NCBI RefSeq assembly: GCF_026914265.1
Contig: NC_069135.1
Location: 15,988,406-16,052,405 of the forward strand
Reading direction: 5' to 3'
From: Mya arenaria
Lineage: Eukaryota; Mollusca; Bivalvia; Myida; Myidae
DNA: 64,000 nucleotides
The position numbers were made by a program, and so were the translations under genes. Shown here piece after piece: positions 21,597 through 33,000 of this stretch; positions within the stretch are counted from its first letter, which is position 1; each line of letters opens with the position of its first letter. The notes below the pieces were generated by a model that ran no database searches, was not told the DNA's origin, and saw nothing but the letters and a program-made list of their open reading frames with translations.

Positions 21597-24500
21597 AAGA
21601 TATACTTAGTCGAGGGATGTAATAGCAAGTCGCGGCATTGACAAACGTAGTCGGGGAATGGGATAGCAAGTCGTGGCCACGACATACTAAGTCGGCTGAA
21701 GGGAAAGCAAGTCGCGGCCAAGACATACTAAGTCGGGGGTGCGATAGCAAGTCACGGCATCGACAAACTAAGTCGGGGGATGGGAAAGCAAGTCGTGACC
21801 CCGACATACTAAGTCGGGTAAAAGGATAACAAGTCGCTGCCAAGCCATACTTGGTCGAGGGGGTGCGATAGCAAGTCGCGGCCTAGACATTACAAGTCGG
21901 GGGGTGCGATAGCAAGTCGCGGCCAAGACATATTTAGTCGGGGGTGGGATAGCAACAACAAGGGATGGGACATACAAGACATATGAGGGAACAAAATAGC
22001 AAGTCGCTGTAGCGACATACTTAGTCGGGGGATGAGATAGCAAGTCGGGACCAAGCCATGCGAGGGAACAAGATAGCAAGATAGCGGTAACGACATACTA
22101 AGTCGGGGGATGCGATAGCAAGTCGAGACCAAGACATGCGAGGGAACAAGATAGCAAGTCGCGGTAACGCCATACGAAGTCGGGGGATGCGATAACAAGT
22201 CGCGACCGAAACATAAGAGGGAACAAGATAGCAAGTCTTGGTAACAACATACTAAGTCGAGGGATGGAAAAGCAAGTCGCGACCGAGACAAACTTAGACG
22301 GGGGATGGGATAGGAAGTCGTGGCCAAGACACATACTTAGTCGAGGGATGGGATAGGAAGTCGCGGCCAAGACATACTAAGTCGAAGGATGGAAAAGCAA
22401 GTCGCGACCGAGACAAACTTAGACGGGGGATGGGATAGGAAGTCGCGGCCGAGACATACTAAGTCGAGGGATGGGAAAGCAAGTCGCAGCCAAGACATAC
22501 TTAGTCGAGGGATGGGATAGGATGTCGCGGCCAAGACATACTAAGTCGAGGGATGGGATAGGAAGTCGCGGCCAAGACATACTTAGTCGAGGGATGTGAA
22601 AGCAAGTCGCGGCCAAGACATACTTAGTCGAGGGATGGGATAGGAAGTCGCGGCCAAGACATACTAAGTCGAGGGATGGGAAAGCAAGTCGCGGCCAAGA
22701 TATACTTAGTCGAGGGATGGGATAGGAAGTCGCGGCCAAGACATACTAAGTCGAGGGATGGAAAAGCAAGTCGCGACCGAGACATACTTAGTCGAGGGAT
22801 GGGATAGGAAGTCGCGATCAAGACAAACTTAGTCGAGGGATGGGAAAGCAAGTCGCGGCCAAGACCTACTAAGTCCAAGGATGGGATAACAAGTCGCGGC
22901 CAAGGCATACTTAGTCGAAGGATCGGAAAGCAAGTCGCGGCCAAGACATACTTAGTCGAAGGATGGGATAACAAGTCGCGGCCAAGACATACTTATTCGA
23001 GGAATGGGATAACAAGTCGCGGCCAAGACAGACAAAGTCGAGGGATGGGATAACAAGTCGGTGTCAAGACATACTTAGTCGAGGGATGGGATAACAAGTC
23101 GCGGCCAAGACATACTAAGTCGAGGGATCGGATAGCAAGTCGCGGCCAAGACATACTTAGTCGAGGGATCGGATAACAAGTCGCGGCCAAGACATACTTA
23201 GTCGAGGGATGGGATAACAAGTCGCGGCCAAGACATACTAAGTCAAAGGATGGGATAGCAAGTCGCGGCCAAGACATACTAAGTCGAGGGATCGGATAGC
23301 ATGTCGCGGCCAGACATACTTAGTCGAGGGATGGTATAACAAGTCGCGGCCAAGAGATACTTAGTCGAGGGATCGGATATCATGTGGCGGCCAAGACATA
23401 CTTAGTCGAGGGATTGGAAAGCAAGTCGCGGCCAAGATATACTTAGTCGAGGGATCGGATAGCATGTCGCGGCCAAAACATACTTAGTCGAGGGATCGGA
23501 TAGCAAGTCGCGGCCAAGACATACTTAGTCGAGGGATCGGATAGCATGTCGCGACCAAGCCATATTCAGTCGGGGGATAGGATAGGAAATCTCGGCCAAG
23601 ACATACTTAGTCGAAGTATTGGAAAGCAAGTCGCGGCCAAGACATACTTAGTCGAGGGATGGGATAGGAAGTCGCGGCCAAGACATACTTAGTCGGGGGA
23701 TAGGATAGCAAGTCGCGGCCAAGACATACTAAGTCGAAGGATGGGAAAGCAAGTCGCGGCCAAGACACATACTTAGTCGGGGGATGGGAAGGCAAGTCGC
23801 GGCCAAGACATACTTAGTCGAGGGATGGGATAACAAGTCGCGGCCAAGACATACTAAGTCGAAGGATCGGATAGCAAGTCGCGGCCAAGACATACTAAGT
23901 CGAGGGATCGGATAGCATGTCGCGGCCAGACATACTTAGTCGAGGGATGGTATAACAAGTCGCGGCCAAGAGATACTTAGTCGAGGGATCGGATATCATG
24001 TGGCGGCCAAGACATACTTAGTCGAGGGATTGGAAAGCAAGTCGCGGCCAAGACATACTTAGTCGAGGGATCGGATAGCATGTCGCGGCCAAAACATACT
24101 TAGTCGAGGGATCGGATAGCAAGTCGCGGCCAAGACATACTTAGTCGAGGGATCGGATAGCATGTCGCGACCAAGCCATATTCAGTCGGGGGATAGGATA
24201 GGAAATCTCGGCCAAGACATACTTAGTCGAAGGATTGGAAAGCAAGTCGCGGCCAAGACATACTTAGTCGAGGGATGGGATAGGAAGTCGCGGCCAAGAC
24301 ATACTTAGTCGAGGGATGGGATAGGATGTCGCGGCCAAGACATACTAAGTCGAGGGATGGGATAGGAAGTCGCGGCCAAGACATACTTAGTCGAGGGATG
24401 TGAAAGCAAGTCGCGGCCAAGACATACTTAGTCGAGGGATGGGATAGGAAGTCGCGGCCAAGACATACTAAGTCGAGGGATGGGAAAGCAAGTCGCGGCC

Positions 24501-26790
24501 AAGATATACTTAGTCGAGGGATGGGATAGGAAGTCGCGGCCAAGACATACTAAGTCGAGGGATGGAAAAGCAAGTCGCGACCGAGACATACTTAGTCGAG
24601 GGATGGGATAGGAAGTCGCGATCAAGACAAACTTAGTCGAGGGATGGGAAAGCAAGTCGCGGCCAAGACGTACTAAGTCCAAGGATGGGATAACAAATCG
24701 CGGCCAAGGCATACTTAGTCGAAGGATCGGAAAGCAAGTCGCGGCCAAGACATACTTAGTCGAAGGATGGGATAACAAGTCGCGGCCAAGACATACTTAT
24801 TCGAGGAATGGGATAACAAGTCGCGGCCAAGACAGACAAAGTCGAGGGATGGGATAACAAGTCGGTGTCAAGACATACTTAGTCGAGGGATGGGATAACA
24901 AGTCGCGGCCAAGACATACTAAGTCGAGGGATCGGATAGCAAGTCGCGGCCAAGACATACTAAGTCGAGGGATCGGATAACAAGTCGCGGCCAAGACATA
25001 CTTAGTCGAGGGATGGGATAACAAGTCGCGGCCAAGACATACTAAGTCAAAGGATGGGATAGCAAGTCGCGGCCAAGACATACTAAGTCGAGGGATCGGA
25101 TAGCATGTCGCGGCCAGACATATTTAGTCGAGGGATGGTATAACAAGTCGCGGCCAAGAGATACTTAGTCGAGGGATCGGATATCATGTGGCGGCCAAGA
25201 CATACTTAGTCGAGGGATTGGAAAGCAAGTCGCGGCCAAGATATACTTAGTCGAGGGATCGGATAGCATGTCGCGGCCAAAACATACTTAGTCGAGGGAT
25301 CGGATAGCAAGTCGCGGCCAAGACATACTTAGTCGAGGGATCGGATAGCATGTCGCGACCAAGCCATATTCAGTCGGGGGATAGGATAGGAAATCTCGGC
25401 CAAGACATACTTAGTCGAAGGATTGGAAAGCAAGTCGCGGCCAAGACATACTTAGTCGAGGGATGGGATAGGAAGTCGCGGCCAAGACATACTTAGTCGG
25501 GGGATAGGATAGCAAGTCGCGGCCAAGACATACTAAGTCGAAGGATGGGAAAGCAAGTCGCGGCCAAGACACATACTTAGTCGGGGGATGGGAAGGCAAG
25601 TCGCGGCCAAGACATACTTAGTCGAGGGATGGGATAACAAGTCGCGGCCAAGACATACTAAGTCGAAGGATCGGATAGCAAGTCGCGGCCAAGACATACT
25701 AAGTCGAGGGATCGGATAGCATGTCGCGGCCAGACATACTTAGTCGAAGGATGGTATAACAAGTCGCGGCCAAGAGATACTTAGTCGAGGGATCGGATAT
25801 CATGTGGCGGCCAAGACATACTTAGTCGAGGGATTGGAAAGCAAGTCGCGGCCAAGACATACTTATTCGAGGGATCGGATAGCATGTCGCGGCCAAAACA
25901 TACTTAGTCGAGGGATCGGATAGCAAGTCGCGGCCAAGACATACTTAGTCGAGGGATCGGATAGCATGTCGCGACCAAGCCATATTCAGTCGGGGGATAG
26001 GATAGGAAATCTCGGCCAAGACATACTTAGTCGAAGGATTTGAAAGCAAGTCGCGGCCAAGACATACTTAGTCGAGGGATGGGATAGGAAGTCGCGGCCA
26101 AGACATACTTAGTCGGGGGATAGGATAGCAAGTCGCGGCCAAGACATACTAAGTCGAAGGATGGGAAAGCAAGTCGCGGCCAAGACACATACTTAGTCGG
26201 GGGATGGGAAGGCAAGTCGCGGCCAAGACATACTTAGTCGAGGGATGGGATAACAAGTCGCGGCCAAGACATACTTAGTCGGGGGATAGGATAGCAAGTC
26301 GCGGCCAAGACATACTAAGTCGAAGGATGGGAAAGAAAGTCGCGGCCAAGACACATACTTAGACGGGGGATGGGATAGGTAGTCGCGGCCAAGACATACT
26401 AAGTCGAAGGATGGGAAAGCAAGTTGCGGCCAAGACATACTTAGTCGGGGGATGGGAAAGCAAGTCTCGGCCATGGCATACTTAGTCGAGGGATGAGAGT
26501 CAAAGAATGGGAAAGCAAGTCGCGACCAAGACATACAAAGTCGAGAGTACGAGAAAGTAAGTTGTGGCCGCGATAATCTAGTTCGAGAGAACGCGATAGT
26601 TAGTCGTGGTCGCGACGATCATAGTCAAGAGAACGAGATAGTTAGTCGTGGCCGGCACAACCCTAGTTGAGATGAACGAGATAGTTAGTCGTTGCCGGCA
26701 CAACCCTAGTCGAGATGAACGAGATAGTTAGTCGTGGCCGGCACAACCTTAGTCGAGATGCACTTAGTCGAGGGACCGAGATAAGATGTT
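21597..26790. repeat. 41-bp minisatellite, ~5.2 kb, with higher-order repeats
   Basis: About 120 copies of a 41-bp unit built around AAGTCGCGGCCAAGACATAC and TTAGTCGAGGGATGGGATA. Both outer ends (21.6-22.1 kb and 26.5-26.8 kb) are more degenerate. The centre has higher-order structure: segments starting near 22.42, 22.62, 22.99 and 23.61 kb recur 1804 bp later (44 units). A block of about 616 bp (15 units) also recurs, for example 23.28 to 23.90 kb and 25.41 to 26.03 kb. Long minus-strand frames reading SWPRLAFPSLDLVCLGRD-type peptides arise from the period and are not genes. Confidence 0.95.
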
Positions 26791-27097
26791 GTGTCCACGA
26801 CATTGTAAGTCTTTGGTGCGGGTGCCCATGATATATATATATATACCTATATCTTTATTATGCGTTATTTAACAGGCCAAGCCAAGGTAACAAACAACTT
26901 GTTCTAGGAACGAACATGGATCGTAGAAATTCTGGAACAAACGATACCAGGTATAAATTAACACTGTTCACATCCCTGAACAAACTTGCTGTCGACAGTC
27001 AATACCGCTGTTATCATTACAGAAAGCCTTATTGACCATTTAAGGAGGATATGTGTTGGGCATAAAGTTTATGAAGCCATCAACAATTCAAAGTTAG

Positions 27098-29350
27098 ATG
27101 ATGGCGATCAATTTAACAGACAATTCTTCGCAAGTCGTGGATTCTCCACAATGGCTTCATATTTGTTTTGGATCATGGTTGGTTTTAGTATATTGTTTAA
27201 GTGTCTTCCTGAATGGGATTTCTGTAATCGTTTTTCTTCGGAAGCGAAAACTTATAACTAATGGAACTGTTTTGATTCTCGCTATTCTGGTGAACAGTTT
27301 ATTGATGACAGTGTTTGGATATGTGATGCCAATTATCGGCGAGTTTTCGGGACATTTCTTTATACACTTGTCCATGATAGCCTGCCAAATGGAAGCATTC
27401 ATCGTGTACTTTTTCGGACTTTCATCATTGCTACTTCATTGCATGATCGCGCTGCACAGATACCTTGCCATAAACAGTATGAGTTACAATGTGACGACGA
27501 CCAGGAAACATCTATTAGTAACTCTGTTAGGGTGTCAAATCGTAAGCTTCATAATTGCCCTTTGTCCCCTGATTGGGTTCGGGTCTTACGGTCTAGAAGC
27601 CCATGGCACGAGTTGTGGGCTCGCCTGGGAGGATACCAGCGCCGCAAGTCAGGGCTACCTCGTTTTGATCACTGTCGTCTGCTTCGCGTTGCCACTGGCC
27701 ATCATTGTCGTCTGCTATTCTCTCATCTTTCGCACGGTAAGATGTAAATAAAGTGTGGGGCTGTTTCATTGTCAACAAATAACATTTTTTAAACGGTTGA
27801 AAAAAAGTATATTGCCAAAGTATTATTATGTGTCGTTTAATTCGTTTAATTCGTTTTCGATATATATATATATATATATGGGCTCACTTGATTATTTTTT
27901 CGAAGGATTGGAAAAACCGTTCCCATTAAACATTTTTTTATTGAAGTTTGTTGTTGTAGGTGTGGAAAACAAATAAAGGGGTCGGGCCTATGGCCGATTC
28001 TACTTCCGTTTACCGCAAAAAGAAGCAGCTGCAGCTGATAAAGTTATCTGTAGCTCTCGTCGGTAGGTGCACTTTTATAATACATTTTTGCATCTATCTT
28101 TTAAGGGTGAATTTTAAACCAGATTATTCTGAACTCAATCGGAACACCTCGGCTTTTTATCCATCAAAAACAACCTCGGATGTATATGGACAGTTTACAA
28201 TGTCAGGATTCTTAACATTTAACTACGCTGCAAGTAGATCGCGTAGTAATTTTAATTTAGTAGTTGAACCTAAGGACTTTTGTCTTATGATTCTTAATTG
28301 TCTATGCAAAAATACACTTCCCTGGGCTCCATTAGAACTTGGTAATACAAATTACGAATTAAATCACTACAATTTATAAATATCGTTAAATTACTAATTT
28401 TACGAACTACTTTTACAAATGTACTGGCAAAAATCCGAGGCTGTTTTCGAAAGAAAATTTCCGAGGTGTCCAGATTGTACTGCGCTATGCTTCGTTATGT
28501 ACCGTGGGTGATTATGCTGGGAAATTTTAAAATCATGAATAATTGATGAGGCAGGTTCATTGGTTTCCCAAGGCACCCTTTCCGGAAGTTTGACTTTAAC
28601 ATCATAATGATGGCTTCCCGTAAAATTAGATAAATTCTGACGAAAGCTCATAATGAAATCGGTCCGCCTGTTCAGATTTAACAAGTCGCTTAGACCACTT
28701 GCCTGCCTAGACACTTAACAGTGCTGGATTATTGAAGAGTATTTAATCGTAACATACGATTTCATAGGAAGAAGAGTTTTCTCCCCCTGCCTCATGCATA
28801 TTCATATAAACGAGATTTTGTCAGTCAATTTCCCAACTTGTATGTACTTAGTGTAACTGAAAAAAATATCTTGGTTGCCGACGACGTGAGGAAATATAGA
28901 GACAAGGTTTGCTTTATGTGCATTTACAGCGATTAACAACTATAAATTCTAATTTAATAATGGAATGTGCACGACTCAATTGTCTATCAAATCATACATT
29001 ATAATTCATACATTGCTTTTAATGTTTACTCAGTTGTGTATGTCATATGCTGGACGCCATATGCGATTGTCTCCTTCAACATCACGTTTGGACAACCGGA
29101 AGAGATCAACCCAATGATGCCGCGTTTCGCAGCCTGGTTCGCAAAAACGGAAGCAGTTCTCAATCCCATTGTGTACGTACTCATGTCGAAGAGCTTCCGC
29201 CACAACATAGAGCATGTCGTCTGCTGCATGGATACGGCAGTCGCACCGACCCGGAATTTGACCACGTTTGCCACGCACGGGCAGAGAATTCAGTCCGAGG
29301 TATGCGACTCACAGGTACCCGTTACTGTGGGTATTTCAAGTCGAGAGTAA
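27098..29350 (+). CDS. Opsin (3 exons, 352 aa), class uncertain
   Basis: Rhodopsin-family GPCR with opsin hallmarks. Exons: 27098-27736, 27960-28062, 29034-29350 (phases 0 and 1, GT-AG), ending TAA. An in-frame stop sits directly before the ATG at 27098, so this start (or 27101) is forced. The N-terminus has NLT and NSS glycosylation sites. Seven hydrophobic segments follow. C96 and C173 match the conserved disulphide. E99 in CQMEA sits at the position of bovine E113, and E167 six residues before C173 matches E181. K285 in WFAKT matches the retinal-binding K296. CWTPY (253-257) and NPIVY (291-295) are present. Oddities: HRY (120-122) replaces DRY, and the usual TM4 tryptophan appears as Q. 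It probably binds retinal and signals through a G protein. I cannot say whether it is a xenopsin, Go-type, peropsin-like or other class. A foldback element sits in intron 2. Confidence 0.88.
28425..28905 (-). mobile_element. Foldback element with tRNA-like centre, copy 2 (intron 2 of the opsin)
   Basis: Reverse-oriented relative of 19060-19432. The right side matches its left arm (GTCGTCGGCAACCA, AAATCTCGTTTATATGAATA, TGCATGAGGCAGG). The left side matches the other arm (GCTATGCTTCGTTATGTACC then GTGGG). The centre differs but has an A-box-like GGCAAGTGGTCTAAGC on the minus strand. Confidence 0.6.
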
Positions 29351-29437
29351 ATAAGTGCAATGTGTATTTTATATTTTTGGTCCAGTTGAACTGTTCTATA
29401 ATATTTGGGCTTCCAAAAAAACTATATGGTAAAGAAT

Positions 29438-29755
29438 AGGCCCCAAATATCGCAAAGACCGTCAAATCTAAATCTCAATCTCAACTCATTTTACCACAAC
29501 ATGGCATGATCAAAAAGGGTGTATGATTTTCTCTTTTTAATAGCGTATCTTCTCATAGAACGAGTTTTTTTTTTATGAAACATTAACAAAGGTTTTAATT
29601 AATATTTTGTTATGTTCTATGAGGGAATGCACTTTTAAAAAGCTGTGTAAAACAATACAAGATTTGACCGTTATATTAAAGGTTAAATGAGATGAAAATC
29701 ATAAGTGAGATAGATGAGAAATTACTTATATGTATTTTCGTGGTATCGGGGACAG
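29438..29755. mobile_element. Foldback MITE family B, copy 2
   Basis: Starts AGGCCCCAAATATCGCAAAG and contains the TCTCAATCTCAACTCATTTT block of the element at 7024. The right end reverse-complements to CCTGTCCCCGATACCACGAA. It lies between the opsin stop and the 3' end of copy B. Confidence 0.6.
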
Positions 29756-30024
29756 GTAGAATAGGCTACGAAGACAACTTTACCACTGTCCATAATATCA
29801 AGAATTTAGATAGCATATATAAGACGTATATAGGATCTCTGGTTGGATAAATATACGCATTCAGTATTTTTTACACAGCCTTACTGATTTGTAAATGTTT
29901 ATTGTTGAAATTTTGATAAATAATAAAAACTCAATACATATATCGATATAATTGTTCATTCATGCATACAACTGATGTATAAAATAAAACATCCATTTGT
30001 GTGACAAAGTGTGTACATATGTTT

Positions 30025-33000
30025 TCAATTTTCGCCATCTTTTTCCTTCTTCATGCTGTTCTGAAATTCGTCTTGTATTTTCTCCATTAGTCCTTTGTTG
30101 AGTAAAACATCCACGCCTGTCATAGCTAGTGTCTTTGCTTGGTAGATTGCGAATGTCTGAGCCTTCGGATTGCCTGGAATAAGAACGCCGACCGTGGTTA
30201 AAGTGACACTCTTATTCAAAATCAACACACACACAGACGTATAACAAACACAATTTTTTAGTGATACACCTTTAACTACTTACTAAATAATGCAGTTATG
30301 GAAAATATTAATTACTGATAACAAGATTGTAGCCGTGTATTTAATAGCTGAAAACGCAAAAGTATTAAATGATTGGTAAGTGCTAAAAAAATACTGTGAT
30401 CTACTATCGTCTCATAAGCTTGAATAACCGTGTTTTCTGCACATTTCTTTCAAATTATACTCGGTATCCTTCATGAGTACCATTGTTTTTTATATTTGAT
30501 TATTATTATTATTGGTATATTAAAACAATCGCATTAAATGTGGTAAATCTTTTTTGGGAGTTAGAGTGCATCTTTAAGAAATCTTGGCATTTATTTTATA
30601 ACCTCGGTGTTGTATTTTCCAGCTGTATATTTTTCATGCAGTCGGCTAGCACACTGACGTGCATGAATATTGAAATTATAAGCCTATCTATTTGATGCAT
30701 TTGTTTGTCTATGTTAAACTATAATTCAGAAGTATGGCGGTTGTGATAGAAAGGGTACATAAAACAATTTGCAAGTGGGTTGTAAACGTCAAACGCTCTA
30801 TAAATCAATATCACTTTTTGGAGAGCTGGGCAGATTTCCATTATATATTGAGCGACAGATTCGTATTATCAAGTCTTTTCACAAGTTATACAACGTAAAA
30901 ACTTATTGTATTCTCCACGCATCTAATACGGAGCAATGCCGGGAACTTAATGATAATTGACACAGTCTTAACTCAAAGGCGGATCCAAGGTTTTACTTAA
31001 GAGGGGGTGGAACTCAGCTTACATTGTTTTTCTGGATTTTTTCAAATATGTAGATACAGTCAAACCTGGTTTGTATATATTTTTAGCTAGACTCAGATTT
31101 TCAGATTCTCTGTTAATAAGATTAGGTATGTTCTATTTCAAAGCTTTTAAAACAAGAGACTTGAATATATAAAATCACCCCAAACACATCCTCACATACA
31201 CTTCCGTTAAAATTAGCTTCAGTTTTTCAATATATTTCACTATTTTGCATAACATGTTTGTAAATTATATATTGCCAAATTATTGAATTTGTTTTTTCAT
31301 GCATGCAATATTTATATTTGTTTTTGTGTTAATAACGATGAGCTATTTATGCTTAAGTTAAATAAAAATTCTGTTCTTTTCTGTTCTTTAATTATTTTTT
31401 TAAGTCTCTCGGCTTTAAACAGGAGCAAGTAATGTGGCACAGTGGTGACATCCGCAACACTTTATTTTTATATATATATTCTCCGCTTTATTTTATATAT
31501 TCCTATCGCCCTTGGCCAGTATTCAATATTGATTTATCCTTTTCCTTAGACATTCCTTATTGTTTCCATTTAGCCTATTGGTCAGCTAAATATACCGGCC
31601 AATCAAAACACTTACTTTCTTATTTTAATTTTAACTTAATTTTAAGTTGCTTATAACATACGGACCATTGTCAGCAAGTATAAGCAATGACAAAAATTGC
31701 TTTCCTAAAATACTTTGTGAGATATGCTTTTGGAGCAAGTGACGGACGGAAGCACGTACGGAATGTCGCCAACCATTACCGACGATAACACCACATTTCA
31801 TTTCTCAGAAAGGGATACAATTGATTGTTATATTACTGAGCGTACTGCTGTAAGTGATTGGTCAAACAAGCAAGGAATTATCATTGGTAAAATCATCTTC
31901 AAAGCATGAATCAACACGTTTTCCAACATTAATGTACTTTGAGATTATTTCAATTGGCACTACATACGTCAGCTAGTTTTCATTAACAACTTATCCATAT
32001 TTATTCTGGACAATAGAAAAGTGAAGAGCTCAAGCTTTACTATTAACACATTATATGACATGGTGAGAATAAAAGGAAATAGCCTCATGATAATGATTTT
32101 CATTCAATGTAAAATTCTGACATTTTTTTGCAAAATAATATAATATTATAAATGTATATCATGCATCGGAAACTTATCGAAGCACAGCAGTCAAAAACTT
32201 GCTGTGATAATGTTGATTTGTAGAATCCGACCCACTCATGTTATTTAAGGATTAATCGCATTTTTTCTTGCGTTTGTGCTGAACGCAGTAGGGTACGGAA
32301 GCAAATTCCATGAAGCGCGCTAGCGCTTCTTGGTCATTTTGCTCGCTTGCCTAAATGCGTTCATACAGCATAAACGCAAGAAACAATGCGATCAATACTT
32401 TTATTTACATTAACAAAATATATTCATTGCGATTAAAAATTAGCAGTATCTTTTGCAATTGAGTATATTTTTTTCAAGAAGTGTAACCGACAACATACGT
32501 TTGTATAAAAGAATGCTGATTTTTTATCGTCGTTTATCATTGGTAAAATGACAACGCGCTTATCCAATCGTAGCGCAATATTGGAATAAACAATGACCTC
32601 ACAAGGCCGTGCGTGTTATACAATATGAACGTCAAGTTTGATAGATCTACACAAAAAACTAGGCGAATGTAAATATAATTAGTGCAAGCTCCAATAATCT
32701 TAATATTAAATGGAATGCCGGGTGACCGTATATAATTATTGTTTCAATAAAAGGTATTTTCTGTCTGATTACTTATATGTTAAAAATACAGTAAGTGCAT
32801 TACACATGAATTTATTGTAAGGTAATATTTATTATTTTTTTCAACTGAAAGCAGACGTAAATTGAACTATTTTCTGCTCATAAAACCCTTTCAAATGATA
32901 CCAAAATTAATGAGGTCATCACGCATCTAAACATGTTCACATATGTATGAGTCGGACACCAAAAGGATAAGGCAAAACTGCCAATTTAAAACATCCGTCA

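Noticed and set aside
21511-26534. Many minus-strand frames (SWPRLAFPSLDLVCLGRD type)
   Set aside because: Translation of the 41-bp minisatellite in rotating frames; no exon structure.
21597-26790. CRISPR-like appearance of regularly spaced repeats
   Set aside because: The units are contiguous, without unique spacers, in a clearly eukaryotic, intron-bearing context.
26916-26950. Upstream ATG followed by CAG|GTATAA as a first coding exon of the opsin
   Set aside because: No acceptor before 27098 joins it in frame; an in-frame stop directly precedes the ATG at 27098.
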